Assembly (NCBI GenBank): GCA_003971905.1
Contig: RSEE01000205.1
Location: 1-26,598, forward strand
Source: Moniliella sp. 'wahieum'
Taxonomy: Eukaryota; Basidiomycota; Moniliellomycetes; Moniliellales; Moniliellaceae
Reading direction: 5' to 3'
DNA: 26,598 nucleotides
Positions 8,074 through 19,979 of the stretch are shown here, in pieces (positions within the stretch are counted from its first letter, which is position 1; the number at the start of each line of letters is the position of its first letter). The position numbers and the translations under genes were made by a program. The notes under the pieces are model-generated. The model saw only the letters and a program-made list of their open reading frames with translations, did no database searches and was not told where the DNA came from.

Positions 8074-10233
8074 ATGGGCTCTCTCTCCGCCAGCCCGTTT
8101 CCCACGACCCCCACACCTTCTGGTCCCCAGCACGTTCGCCTTCCGTCGCACCAGCCAAGTACACGGCCCAGTCTGCGCCCACCCAGATCTCTCCCACCCT
8201 CTCCTCGGTGCCCTTGGCGGAGCGCAGCGATGCCGAGCGCAATGTGCTCATCACCTCCGCCCTTCCCTATGTCAACAATGTGCCCCATCTCGGCAACATC
8301 ATTGGATCGACGTTGAGTGCGGATGTGTATGCTCGTTACAGCCGCTCGCGCAACCGCAACACGTTGTACATTTGTGGCACGGACGAGTACGGTACGGCGA
8401 CCGAAACCAAAGCATTGGAAGATGGTGTGACGCCACAGGAGCTGGTGGATAAGTACCACGCCCTTCATAAGATTGCCTACGACTGGTTTGATATTGGGTT
8501 TGACTATTTTGGCCGCACCACGACCGAGTGGCAAACGAAAATTGCCCAAGACATCTTTCTCAAGCTCCATGCCAATGGCTTTGTCGAGGAGCGCACCATC
8601 ACCCAACTGTACTGCGACAAGGACCAGCGCTTCCTGGCGGACCGTTACGTGGAGGGAATTTGTCCCAAGTGTGGTTACGAAGATGCACGTGGCGATCAGT
8701 GCGACAAGTGTGGCTCCTTGTACGATGCGATGGAGCTGAAGCATCCGCGGTGCAAGACGTGCAACTCGACCCCGCTCCCAAAGAGACCAAACATATCTTT
8801 CTCCGCATCGACTTGCTCCAACCAGCGACCGAGACGTGGGCGCGCCAAGCGGCCGTCGAAGGAGGCTGGAGCAGCAACTCTGTCCACATTACCGAGAGCT
8901 GGTTTAAGGAAGGCCTGCGACCGTTTAGTCTGACGCGTGATCTCAAGTGGGGGGTGAAGGTGCCATTGCCCGGGTACGAGGACAAGGTATTTTACGTGTG
9001 GTACGATGCACCGATTGGCTATCCATCCATCACGGCCAACTATGCGCCGAGGGTATGGGAGGCGTGGTGGAAGAGCCCGGAGCAAGTGTCGCTGTACCAG
9101 TTTATGGGAAAGGACAATGTTCGCTTCCATACTGTCATCTTCCCCTCGACGTTGATTGGCACCAAGGACAAGTGGACCAAACTGCAACAGATCAGCACAA
9201 CCGAGTACCTCCAGTACGAAGGAGGCAAGTTCAGCAAGAGCCGCAACGTTGGAGTATTTGGTGATAAGGCGGCCGAGACAGGGGTACCGGCCAGCGTATG
9301 GCGGTACTATCTCTTGGCCAACCGGCCTGAAACGGCGGATTCCCAGTTCTCCTGGGCCGAGTTTATTGCGCGCAACAAAATGAACTCTTGGCCAATCTGG
9401 GCAACTTTGTCAACCGCGTTCTGACATTTGTTGCCAAGAACTACCAAGGGATCTTGCCTCCCGTTCCAGCCGAGCTTACCGATGCCAAGACCGAAGGACA
9501 CGCGCTCTACGCGGCGCTGGTCAAGGACGTCAATGTGCTACTGGGCCAGTATGCGGACCATATGGAGGCGGCCCGGTTGCGCGCTGGGCTTCAAACCGCA
9601 ATGGCCATCTCGGCCCGGGGCAACCTGTTTTTAACCGAGTCCAAGCTGACCAAGGCGCTGTTTGTCGAGCATCCCACCACGTGCAACGCCGTGGTTCATG
9701 CGACAGTCAGCCTCATCTACCTTCTCAGTGCCGTCGTTGCGCCCTTTATGCCGTCGACCGCCAATGACATTTTGGTTCAGCTCAACGCACCACCGCGGGC
9801 TCTACCCCTTCCCCCAGAGGCCGGACAGAAGGGTGGTATCGGCCATTGGGCCCCGCCAGAGCTACTGGCCGATCACACGATCGGCAAGCCTAAGCACCTT
9901 TTCAAGCCCATCGATCCCAAAATGGAAGAGGTGTGGCGGACCCAGTTTGGCGGAGCTCAAGCCAAGGAGGAGACGGCCAAACCGGCTCTGAGTAAATCAC
10001 AAGCAGCCAAGCTTGCGAAAAAGGCCAAAAAGGAAGCAGAGGCGGCGGCGGCGGCCAAGATCCCCAACACTCCCGAAGCCAAGGCGTTGCAGGCCAAGAT
10101 TGAAGCACAGGGCGTGGCCGTGCGCGAGGCTAAGGCGGCAGCCAAAGCGGATGACTCCAAGCAGGCGGCTGTCGAGGCCAGCGTCCAAGAGTTGCTGCAG
10201 CTGAAGGAGCAGCTGGCTAAGCTCTCGGTTTGA
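8074..10233 (+). CDS. MES1: cytosolic methionyl-tRNA synthetase with C-terminal WHEP-like domain; frame-shifted
   Basis: Charges tRNA-Met with methionine in the cytosol (class I synthetase). The Rossmann fold opens with [17 protein letters not shown]; the HIGH-type motif HLGN is at 8286-8297. The Cys-rich zinc insert has CPKC and CDKC around 8660-8715. The KMSKS-type motif KFSKS is at 9227-9241, followed by the anticodon-binding helical domain. After a Lys/Ala-rich linker the last 52 codons (10075-10230) contain [13 protein letters not shown] and [11 protein letters not shown], matching the WHEP pattern. There is no long GST-like N-terminal extension as in yeast Mes1. ATG 8074 is the nearest start, since the conserved frame has no ATG before the Rossmann fold. 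Three frame breaks are needed, each repaired by one extra base in a run: C4 at 8125-8128 (tentative), C4 at 8770-8773, A4 at 9377-9380. Length about 720 residues. Identity certain; the start is inferred. Confidence 0.93.
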
Positions 10234-10404
10234 CGTCGTGGTCCCACCGCTGTGGCTACTGGTTTAGTTTTTCCCTTCCTTCATCCATCCTCCTTTCCCC
10301 AGTACATTGGACCAGGACAGGACAGACCTAGCAGATAGTCAAGGGTATCGTATATCATCGTTGCACAACAAGACGCAGCATGCGAGGGATCGTCGTCGCT
10401 GGGC

Positions 10405-10774
10405 TCACACCAGGCGCCAAACCAACCAGAGCAAGATGACGCTGGCCATGACGGTCAACGTGAGGCGCCAGCCCTGCAGATTGACCACCTTTTGGGTAAG
10501 ACTGGTCGAGGAGCGCTGCAGGCTGCGTCCGAGGCCATCGAGCGCGCGCTCGGCCCCAGGAAGGAGCGAGGTGCGCTGGGCCTCGGCATCGGCGTGGATG
10601 TCGACGGTGACCGCGTGCTGGAGCGAGGGTGGGGGCGGCGTGGTCAGGGAGCAGCGCCGCGCGGAGCAGCGCAGAGGAGTGGAGGATACGCACCAGATTG
10701 CGCACCTGGGAGTGGAGGGCGCCCAGGGCAGCGTCGTTCTGCTGCTCGTACGTGCGTGCAGCCGTCGAGGACAT
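10405..10774 (-). CDS. SFT1: Qc-SNARE of the SFT1/BET1 family, intact, two exons
   Basis: A small tail-anchored SNARE expected to act in Golgi or ER-Golgi vesicle fusion. Exon 1 is 10694-10774 (27 codons, starting MSSTAARTYEQQND). The intron is 10618-10693 (76 nt, donor GTGCGT, branch CTGAC, acceptor CCAG). Exon 2 is 10405-10617 (70 codons plus stop). The product has 97 residues, the size of yeast Sft1. The SNARE helix spans roughly residues 10-65 with heptad Leu/Val/Ile and a central Gln in DIHADAEAQRTSLL. The C-terminus is one hydrophobic anchor (LTLTVMASVILLWLVW) ending in a few residues, as in tail-anchored SNAREs. The two exons join in frame with no correction, unlike most genes here. 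It converges with the methionyl-tRNA synthetase, 171 bases away. BET1 itself is the alternative; the short length favours SFT1. Confidence 0.8.
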
Positions 10775-11435
10775 GGCGGATGGCGGCGGCTGGGCGGCCT
10801 GAATGCGTATCGCCGCTGCCACCCATGACGCAACGTGGCAGCGGAATCTGCCCTCGCCGCCCTTCCGCCTCGCGACCCAGAATGGGTGATCCAAGTTTTT
10901 TTCGTGGCGGTGAATGTTTCATCTCACGTTCTCCTCCCAGCGTTAGCTACCTACGGTTTGCCCCTGGGGCTAGAGAGTGTCCTACGCGTGCCGGGCAATT
11001 GACGATGGGCCGTGGCTACCGCCTGGACTGTGCGCCCCTGGCGCAGGTAGCGCCGATACGTTTTGCACTATGCATGGACAGGTCCAAAACAGTATACGAC
11101 CGTTCAAAACGTTAACAAACGTCAGACGCTGCGCAATAAGCCGAGCACTTGTCATTCCGTGATCTGCCCAAATAATGCAGCGCACCACGTGGCTTTGGCC
11201 TGCTGCTGTGGCTTGTCCAGGTTCAAGCTCTAGAGAGTTCAAGCTGACGTTCAGGCCTTCAGGTCGACGTGACCCGCGTGTGACCGACCAGGAGGCCTGC
11301 TCAGGCGGAGGCCGCCCCTAATGCGCCAAAACTGAGGACCCCTCAGTGCCTCAACGCCTCATCAGCCTCTTAGGTCTCAGGGTCTCGGGCTTCTGGCCGC
11401 AGTATGGCGGCTTCAGCCCCAGGAGGCCTCAGGGC

Positions 11436-11456
11436 TCTCAGATCTCAGATCTCAGA
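11436..11456. repeat. three perfect copies of the heptamer TCTCAGA
   Basis: Three adjacent 7-mers without mismatch, at the end of a CTCAGG-rich low-complexity tract. Too short to have a clear role. Confidence 0.85.
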
Positions 11457-12565
11457 CCGTAGGTATGTTGGAGGACGTTTCGTGTCTTGCTCCAACAAAT
11501 GACGTGCTCGTTTTCTCCCCCAAAGTTGACTGACATGTGACACGTTGACCCCGCCCCCCAGTCCTGTGCTGCACACAAGACTGTACATTCGGTTGGTGTA
11601 CCGATCACATCCCTCGGTGGGCATTTCGTACCTATGGGCAAACCTGCATCCACAGTTGATTATTGCTGTGGCTTTACACGAGTTTTAACCCTGTCTCCAC
11701 AAAAGCTTCGTAAAAGTAGTAGGATGCGACTCGGTAAGAAATATATGGCCCCTTGAGTCTGAGGCACCGCGCTCCACACTACTTGGGATGAATTCGCCGC
11801 GCAAGATTCGTCCAGATGGCATGGCTGGCATCATGGCAGTAGTGGGTGTGGGTGTGGTCATATACCGCAGGGGGGCTATGGCGTTGGGTGCAGTAAGTAT
11901 AGGATGGCGCGTGGTGGAGGGCTTGAAGCTGGAAGTTCAAGCGTCTGCCAGCAGCGCCGTCTCGGTGCCTTTGATTGATGCGCGGGGACATGGACAGTAG
12001 ATCCATCGGCGCAGACACGCTCTAAGGCCGAAGGGGGGAAAGGCTTGGTGACTCTACTGTGTCGAGCGAAAAAGAGAAAACAAAAATTGATCATCGATGA
12101 TTAATGATTGCGTGTCACCGGTCACCGTCTCACCACACTGGCCACACTCCTCCTCTCCCACAAGGCGCTGAACCTCCGGTCCAAGGCACGGCGCCTGTGC
12201 CCCCGCATCCAGCCTCGTATCCGTTTGTCCCGTGGTGCGAGCTATTTTGCCGAAGCGGCGGGACCAGGAACCACTAACCAGCAGCGCCCAGGCCTGCCAG
12301 GTGTCAGCACATGCCGTGAGGCACTCGTGAGGCCTGAGGCCCTGTTAGATCGTAGCGCTTACAGCCGGCATCTGCCTGCTGTGGTTTGGGTAAGATTGCG
12401 TGCGCGCTGCGTGAGACCGCCTTTTCATCCGTGCACTGTCCAGTCGCCTCCCTAATCCCACAGCCACACGCCAAAACTATAGTGCCTTCTGCCTCTTGCC
12501 TCCCTCTGTCTCTGAGCAGGAGTGTGCGTGGCGGGCCTCCCAAAATTCTCTCTGACGCGGGTTTA

Positions 12566-12573
12566 TTTATAAG
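12566..12573 (+). promoter_or_regulatory. TATA box of the amino acid transporter gene
   Basis: TTTATAAG lies about 285 bases before the transporter ATG, and the stretch between is a pyrimidine-rich leader typical of fungal 5' untranslated regions. The first ATGs after it, including 12657, are out of frame, so upstream reading frames may precede the main start. Confidence 0.45.
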
Positions 12574-12856
12574 AGGCAACATCCCCCCGACTCCACACCT
12601 CTTTTTGTTCTTTCCCGCTTCAAACACCCGCACCCTACTCTCGTCCCTCTACCGCTTTGCCCGACCCAGCAAGCAGCCAATTCGCACAAGATCTTCACTT
12701 GGTGTGCCGTGTGCTTTCCTTCCGTGGCCCGACGCCCACCTCTCGAACCTTGAAGCTTCTCCCTAGCCCCCTTCGCACCAAGCTTCAACAAGAACCTTCG
12801 CCCATTTACCGTCCATATCACTCCATCTCGTGCACATTTCCGCCCACACTTTTCCC

Positions 12857-14452
12857 ATGTCGGTCTACAGTCCTCATTCGGATAAGTTCTCCGGCGATCA
12901 CAGCCCAAGCGCAGGCTACGATCAAACATCCATCTCAAGCAAGAACGGCTACAGCCACGCCAAGGGAGAAGGCCACCCGGACCAGACCATTGAGGAGGCC
13001 TTTTTTGACCCGAAAATGCTGATTCTGCCAAATACAAAAAGTTGTCCTGGTTTCAACTGGGCTTGCTCTTGCTCGTCGAGGCGGTTGCGCTTGGCAGTTT
13101 GTCCCTCCCAGCATCCTACGACACGGTCGGCATGGTAGCCGGTGTGATTATCACCTTTGTCGTTGGGCTCCTCACCCTCTACACCGCCTATGTTGTGGGC
13201 GCGGCCAGCAACAAATATGCTGACCGTGTGGTCTCTTACAATGATCTGGTTGCCCTTATGTGGGGGCCTTGGGGCGGTGAGCTGTGCGGAATTGCCTTCG
13301 TCGTCTTCCTAACGCTCGCCAACGGTAGCCACGCTCTCACGGGCGCCATTGCATTGGAGACAATTTCCGATCAGCGGGGGTGCAACCTTCTCTGGTCTGG
13401 TGTCTCTGCCATCGTCTTGTTTATCCTCGCCCTGCCCCGATCCTTTTCTGAGCAATCCTGGCTTGGCGTGGCCGACTTTATCAGCATCATCACCAGCATC
13501 TTGATTACCATCATTGCTACTGGTACGTCTTTTCTTCCTCTCCCAAACTCATTCAGCGTCCTAGTGTATATCTCTTTACTGATTCTCGTTTTTGCTCCAC
13601 ACCAGGTGTGTCTTCCCACGGTGGTAAGGGAATTGATATCTGGGTCGGCGCCCCGACCAACCCAAGCCCTCCATTTTCTGAAGTAATTGTGGGGTTGTCA
13701 ACATCGCCTTTGCCTTCAGTTTTGTAGTCAACCAACCCTCGTTCCAAACCGAACTCAAGAACCGTAAAGACTACATGAAGGTACATGAACATCCCCCCCC
13801 TGATTTGGCATTACCTCCATTAGCCACAGGATACTGACCCGGGTGCCTCTGCTAGTCGGTTTCGTTGCTGATGGCAGCGGAGTGGATCATCTACATTCTG
13901 ACTGGCGCCTTGATTTACGCCTTCGTGGGCAAGGGGTGCCTTCCCCTGCGCTTCTGGCATCTAGCCACACTGTTCGTCGGTCGGATTTGGTATTGCTTTG
14001 GTCGTCATCTTTGTGTCGGGCTCGATCAACACGGTTGCAGCTGCCCGTTATGTGCATCACCGCATCTTCAAAAACACGCCTCACAAGTACATCTCGACCC
14101 CTCTTGGAATTGGGGCGTGGGTGGCGATTGTATTTGGCTTGACCGTGATTGGCTGGTGGTTGCTGAGGCCATCCCGGCATTCAGCCTCATTCTTAGCATC
14201 ATCTCTGCCATTTGTGTGTCCGGCTTCTCGTTCTATTTGCCAGGCTTCATTTGGTTCTACCTCTTGCGCGAAGGCGCCTGGAACAGCTCGGCCAAGAACA
14301 TCGCACTGAGCATCCTCAACACTTTCCTTATTCTTCTTGGATTCTTCTTCTTTGTCGGAGGGATGTATGGCTCGGTGGTTCAGCTGCGGGACACATACCG
14401 TCACAACGAGGCCAGTACGCCCTTCTCGTGCCAGTGGAACCACAGGTCATGA
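12857..14452 (+). CDS. amino acid transporter of the AAAP family (Aa_trans, Mtr-like); frame-shifted
   Basis: A proton-coupled amino acid permease of the plasma or vacuolar membrane. ATG 12857 opens a hydrophilic N-terminus of about 55 residues. It is followed by SAKYKKLSWFQLGLLLLVEA and LGSLSLPASYDTVGMVAG, the typical first helix and unwound segment of this family. Later blocks are SINTVAAARYVHHRIFKNTP and SGFSFYLPGFIWFYLLREG. I count about 11 hydrophobic helices. Introns: 13523-13605 (83 nt, donor GTACGT) and 13781-13829 (49 nt). Frame repairs are needed at A4 13013-13016, G4 13691-13694, GG 14155-14156 and at least twice between 13830 and 14000; the first three are runs one base short. The TGA at 14450-14452 ends the frame that reads through the last helix; the true C-terminus may differ. 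Substrate range cannot be told from sequence. Confidence 0.88.
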
Positions 14453-14804
14453 GAGGCGGCTCTTTTTTGCTGATGTGTGGAGATGCTGCAACCCCATCTT
14501 TTTTTACCCACCTGGACCGGTCGCTATTACCCCCTCCTTTCTCTCTAGCGTTTACGTTGGTTGCGATGTTCATCACGACTTGATCTTAATGCAGTGTGTG
14601 CGAAACAAAACGAACTCAAAGTGTATAGTAGCCATACCTGTTTTTATAGCAGGTTACAGCAGGTTGTAGTATATGTGACCCATCTCTGTGGTCACGTGCA
14701 ACGGGGCTGCATTAACGCCAGCGCTCTGTCTTGCAGTGGGAGGGTTGGGTGTGTTTTTGGGTTAAATTAGTATAGCCGCTGCTCGCGTTCGCTCTCGGCT
14801 GTTC
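14453..14804. other. intergenic spacer and presumed promoter of the coiled-coil gene
   Basis: No gene seen. A TTTTTATAG near 14640-14648 is the best TATA candidate, about 160 bases before the next start. A 10-base word, CAGGTTACAG followed by CAGGTTGTAG, is imperfectly repeated next to it. Confidence 0.4.
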
Positions 14805-17800
14805 TTGGCCACATCAGTTCCCACTTCCTCCTCGGTCGCTTGTGCGTCTGCCTTCGTCCTCCCACACCACCACACTCTCCGAGCCCCTGTGTGCTGGATC
14901 AGGTCCGATGCCCTCCCCTGTCCTGGTTTCGGCGGACCACGCCGACGCGGAGCACAGCCACTGTGCATCAAGCACTTGGGCACCCCCCCTGGCAGTCGTA
15001 TTGCCATCACCACGACCGTCCCATGCCAGGAGGCAGAATCCCCCCTTCCTTCTGACGTTACCGACGACACCCAGATTGGTGATGGTACCCCCCTCGCTGT
15101 CTCCTCGTCGAGACCAATGAACGCACCCCTCGTCTTCACCCCCCGCCCCAATTCCTAATCAATTACCACTTCTGTCGCCTACCATTAGCGTGGACGGTTC
15201 ACGCGAAAATCCACACCATCAGCACAGCCTCACCACCGACGAAGGCAATATGGCTTCCAAGTTACCATTCACCCTTCCAGGCGTGATCGAAGGGGATAGT
15301 GGCACGCATACATTAGTGGTCGAGACGGGATTGTCTAACGTCCAACGCCAGCTTGTGGCCCAAGACTCTGAATCCTCTTCATCTCTCAACACTTTTACTC
15401 GTCCTAACGGCCGAGATCCCCCGAATGACAGTTCGCTGGATGAGTCCCAATGTCTGGACGCTCTTCGGCCTCACAAATCAACCAACGGTTTGAGTCTCAA
15501 GAGAACTGAGGGATACATCGAAGCCCTGAGGAATCAAAAGTGATCTGAAGCGCGAGGTTTTCCACTTGCGCAGCCAACTGAGCAACATAAAGAACAGCCG
15601 AAAGTGGTCATCCAGCTCATTGAGGCACAGAACATATTGCCAAGCTGCGCAATCAGAACGAGAAAATGAAAAAGAGTATATCATTATGTGATCGTCAGAT
15701 CAAGTGCCTTAAGACCGAACGCGATAAGCCGAAGGCCCACCAGTCCCCAACAACAGAGGTACGTGTTTCTCACTTCTTTCCCTGATTACTATCATATACT
15801 TTTCTCAGTTATTATATCTCTTTAATCAACCTGTTGGTTCTCGTTTGTTAATAATTCTCTCTCGTTGATTCTTATTCGCAGGAATTGTTGGACCAACTCA
15901 AGAAAGAGCATGCCAAGGAGCTTTCCCAGATCAAGGCGGAGCGGGATCAACTCTCTCTCAAACTGGCTGACACGAATTGCCGCTTGGATAAGACAATCCT
16001 CATCAGACTTGACACGGCAACACAACCAGGAGATTGAAGAGGCCCCCCGTGCTCAAGTTGGGGAACTGGAACGTGAACTCGCGTTGGCGTTGCAGAGTCG
16101 GTGGGAGGAACAAGAGGACCTGTTGAACCAACAAAATAAAGAGTTGAAGGAACGACTTGCTGCCTTGGAGCTCAGAGCAACAGAACAGCGATCATCTGCT
16201 GATGTAATTCTCAAGCCCGTCCGTCTTTCCCAATTCGACGAAGCCTATGATCAATTGCGAACCGAGCTGAACGTTGCTCACACACTCCGGATCAAGGCGG
16301 AGGAACAAGTCAAGTGGGAGCATGACGAAGTCATAAGGTTACGTCGCCAATGCGAGCAGAAGGCCAGTACAGGATCAACTTTTGTTTTCTATCGAGGATA
16401 ATCAACGCAAGGCCAACAATGACATTGAACTGGCGCGTGCCTTTCAACTTGCGCAAGAAGAAGAGTGAAGATGCTGGAAAAATTGAGAAAATCAGAGACA
16501 GAGGCGGCTCACTGGGAAAACCAAGCCAAGCATCTGCAAGACCAGCTGGTCAACCGTGATATCGACCTTGATACGGCGAGCCGTCAAATGGCCGAGAGTC
16601 GGGGCAAGTGCAAAAACTGGAAATCTGGATTGAAGATCGTGATGCTCGCCTCCATGCTCAAGGGGAAGAGATCGAGCGACTGCAACATGAGTTGAGGGGG
16701 GCCCAGGCCAAGTTTCAATCAGCGGAGCTATTCAACGAATCGCTCCGAGCTAGACTCGCTACTGCCCAAGAGAACAATGCGACCCTCGACAATCGCTTGG
16801 TCGAGAGCAACACAAGATTGAGATACATCAAGCCGAAGAGGAAGCCCAAGCTGAAACGGCCCAGAAGACGCGTGCCGAGTTGAGTACAGTCAAAGCTGAT
16901 TTGGCCACTGCGATTGAGCGTCTCGGCAGTGAGCAGCGTGCCGCTGCCCAGAAGATGCAAGATACAAGGCCGAGTCGTAGGCACGTGAGGACGAATATCG
17001 AGTCAAAGCAGTCGAAAAAGAGCATGAGTGCAGATTGCTGGACAAAGCGCTAGAGGAGCTCAAGTCACGGATGCAGCAACAGGTTCAGGACCAGCTTCAA
17101 GCCGAACTCGCAGTGCTGCAAGCACACAATGTAGAATCGTTTGCCGCCGAGAAGCACATGTTGGATCTTGAGATCGATCGCCTCCAGAGTAAAATTGCAG
17201 AGCTTGAGCGCGAGCTGGAGAAATGCACCAAGGAAGTGGAACGGAAGTCTGACTTGGTGGAGAAAGACCTAGGTTGGACCCAGCGGTACGCTTCTTTCTT
17301 CTCTCTCTTTTCTTTACTGGATCGGGGTGGCATCTCACTGATCTATTCTCTTTAACTCTCTTTGTGCGTGCAGAAGGCCAAGCTTTGTGAACTTGCAGGT
17401 AAATTGTCGGCGGAAGAGCAAGTGAGCAAAGGCTTCTCGGAACGGTTCGACGTGCAAAGCCGGGCCTTGTTGAAGGCACAAGAAGAATTCGGACGGGCTC
17501 AGGCCAAACTGGAAAGTGTGGAACAGTTCGGCAGATGAGACGCGTAACCAACGCCGATCAGTGAACAAGTTGCCCAGCAGCTCAAGGAACGCGATGTGTT
17601 GCTGATGCACATCTACCAGCAACTGGGTCGTGTCATGGGGCCCGCGGAATGGAGCCAGCATGCACACGAGGACGACGCATTTACCAACTTCCCCTCTTAA
17701 ATGAGCGCATCATGACTCTTCGAAGAGTGTGAGCGATACGTGTACAGTTCGAACAACGCATCAAGGGTATCGAGGATAATATCACAGATCGTTTTAGGTA

Positions 17801-18479
17801 GGGCTCCCTCCCCCCCAAGGTATATACTCGGTCTCACCTGCTTACATTCGATTCTCACTCGTTTTCCTCTTTTTCGGTTCTCCATACGGTACATCGGCAA
17901 AAAGACGCAAATACTGCACGGATCAACCAGCTAGAGACATCCATCGAGATGATTAAGGACAAACAGAGTCTGTGGCACACCGTATCGCAGCCAAACAGGC
18001 TGAGCTGGACGCTCTCCGCTCGGCTAACAACGAGCTGCAGATCCAAATCGGGTCAATGAAGTCGGCCCAGAGAATGGCGACGATGGGACGAGTGTTAAGC
18101 CCGAATACGAACTCATCGCCCACCACTCCAGCTAGTTTGGAAAGCATGTTGACCGTTGCAAAGCACCAGCTGGCTGAGACTGAAGACCGGATGAAGGACT
18201 CAGGTCCGTCACGAGCACGAAGAAGCCAAGTGGAAAAGCGGGTAAAGGAACTTGAGTCGCAAGTTGAGCAAAGCTCTTCCCGTCCTTCCTCTGGAGCAGC
18301 GCACAAAGGGACGGAAAAATGGCCTGACTACAAGAAGGAGCTTAAGCCCAGATTCGTCGAACACGCGAGGAGATGGAGCGAACCAAGAAGCACTCCAAAA
18401 TGTTGGACGATTTGTTGGCTGTCGAAGGTGGTGGTATACCGCCTCCCGACCACCAGAGCCGGAAGAGCCTACGGCATGA
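14805..18479 (+). CDS. long coiled-coil protein, possibly an Mto1/ApsB-type microtubule-organising factor; many frame breaks
   Basis: After a Ser/Thr/Pro-rich N-terminus (ATG 14805, tentative) nearly all the protein is predicted coiled coil rich in Glu, Gln, Lys, Leu and Arg. Examples are ELLDQLKKEHAKELSQIKAE and LDLEIDRLQSKIAELERELE. Around 15490-15590 the segment containing YIEALRN, DLKREVFHLRSQL resembles the Cnn_1N motif that recruits gamma-tubulin complexes. A non-coiled block near 17590-17690 reads LLMHIYQQLGRVMGPAEW. Likely introns: 15759-15881, 17286-17373 and about 17798-17904. At least ten frame changes are needed. The best stop is the TGA at 18477-18479, after PPEPEEPTA. Basidiomycete proteins of this architecture are often annotated as anucleate primary sterigmata protein B. 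Coiled coils mimic one another, so this assignment is weak; the coiled-coil nature is secure. It converges with ATP23, 186 bases away. Confidence 0.6.
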
Positions 18480-18665
18480 TCACATTTCGTTGCCACCCAC
18501 TCGGGATCACTGGACTAGGGTCTGTTGTTTCGGTTTGTATCGTGTAGGGTCGATACCTTTTGTATTAGTCTTGACTCTCGAACAGTGTAGATGGGATGGT
18601 ATAGCAGACACGCGTTCAGTAGATCTAGGCAAACGCGGTGGTCAGTACAGAGAGGAAGAGCCATG

Positions 18666-19570
18666 TCAGGGTGGAACGAACCTCCTCAAGGGCCGCGTGT
18701 CGTTAAAGCAACTTTGAAAGACATCATTCACAATTTCCTTGGCGTGGTCCTCGCCCTTGCACGCCGGATTTCCCATGATCGACAGCACAGCGCGGCGACG
18801 TGCACATTCTTGGTGCTGTTTCATCACACCAAAGTGTAACCGACGCATTTCTCGGCCCCAACGACAGTCGCCCGACAAGGACGCCGCCCGTACTTCTGAG
18901 CAGGCATGCTGACGTAGATCGGACCAGTCCACCTTGAAGCGACAGTTGTCCCACCAGTGCACCATTTCGTGCGCCAGCGTGTCTTCGAGGTGTTTCTTCG
19001 TCTGAATCCGGTTGCTGCAGATCAAGATACCGCTCTCACTGGGGGGATGCCCCTCGGGGCGGGAGAAAAGCCACCGGCAATTGTGGGTGGGCACGGACCG
19101 ACGGCAATCTTGGGCATGGCGATGGGGACACATCGGCTTCATCCAATGGGTTGCAACCAATCACGGCAAGATGCTTGGTCATGAAACGAATCATCGGGCT
19201 GGTTTCAGCGCAGTGCGGGGGGCGGGACGAGTCGGGAGCACCCATGCCGTCAAGTCAGAACGGATGAGACGAAAAACACAAACACAATCGGATACAAAGA
19301 ACTACTATGGCCAAAAGGGACGCGCCCCACTTCTCTACCTGGATTCTTCGCTGAAACTCCTCTTCGGTTTCGACATGCTTGCTCCAGTCCTCGACCTCTT
19401 CCGGGTGGCCATGGTCGGCGCATCACTGGTGTTGGTTTCGACCACATCGGTGCGGGAGAGGATGGTGGGAGGGAGGTGATGGGTACTGAGATGGGCTTGG
19501 AGCGGCATGGGCGCTGTAATATACCGATACAGGCGTCCCGCCACGTGTCAAAGTTGGACGCCGAAGCCAT
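18666..19570 (-). CDS. ATP23: mitochondrial inner-membrane metalloprotease and ATP synthase assembly factor ATP23; frame-shifted
   Basis: ATP23 acts in the mitochondrial intermembrane space. In yeast it processes the Atp6 precursor and helps assemble the F1Fo-ATP synthase. The zinc site HEMVH is at 18957-18971, in the context KKHLEDTLAHEMVHWWD. It is followed by the family blocks FKVDWSDLRQHACSEVRAA, LSGDCRWGREM, RRAVLSIMGNPACK and FQSCFNDTRP, ending at the stop at 18666. Upstream, in other frames, are SPMIRFMTKHLAVIGCN (19145-19200) and IAGGFSP (about 19060-19085), both typical of the family. A further exon reads EVEDWSKHVETEEEFQRRIQ and VEKWGASLLA, with an intron of roughly 100 nt before SPMIRFM. 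ATG 19570 (MASASNFDTWRD) is a reasonable start. At least three frame repairs are required. Identity is clear; exon edges at the 5' end are approximate. Confidence 0.9.
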
Positions 19571-19979
19571 GACCGTGATGGAAGTGAAGGTGGGGCTGCC
19601 GGTCAGAAGAACAAGACAATCCAATCCATCGGTAACCGGTAAGACAGTACGGGCTATTATGTAATGGTGCCGATGGGCCAGGGCTGTGTGCCCCTAGACG
19701 AGCTTCCTTCAAGCTGCACTAACACTCGCACTCAGCAAGTTACGTATGGGTCTATGGATGGGCACGAGAGAAGGGTGGCCAACGCCCCTGAACAGCCAAG
19801 TCGGGACAATTTTGGGGGAGTGCAACATATGCATGTGCATGTGCTCAGGCCTTGATTATCGCCTCACCAGGGCCATGGGCATGTGCGCCAGCCGATCATC
19901 CAACAGACAAGGGAGGCACAGGTTGTCCCATCATTCCATGAGACACCCCACCACGAGCATCAATAGACCACGGGACTAT
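19571..19979. other. spacer between ATP23 and RPL4
   Basis: Contains the ATP23 promoter (minus strand) and the RPL4 3' region. A GGTAACCGGTAAG near 19630 shares the ACCGGTA core of the hairpin at 674-916, but alone. Two short words, ATGCATGTGCATGTGC, are repeated near 19829-19845. No gene seen. Confidence 0.4.

Larger units (their letters stand above)
10775..12856. other. 2.1-kb gene-free region
   Basis: No gene supported. It holds the SNARE promoter on the left and the transporter promoter on the right. From about 11270 to 11460 the sequence is rich in CCTCAG/CTCAGG words and ends in a perfect heptamer triplet (11436-11456). A perfect 12-bp palindrome ATCATCGATGAT lies at 12090-12101 in an AT-rich patch. 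A 70-codon frame at 11788-12000 has no recognisable features. A CT-rich leader runs from about 12590 to the transporter start. Confidence 0.5.

Noticed and set aside
7523..8452. Open frame of 309 codons on the plus strand
   Set aside because: Its second half is an out-of-frame reading of the methionyl-tRNA synthetase and its first half has no recognisable features.
11788..12000. 70-codon plus-strand frame with a hydrophobic stretch
   Set aside because: No homologue recognised, no clear promoter and no splice context; frames of this size occur by chance throughout the window.
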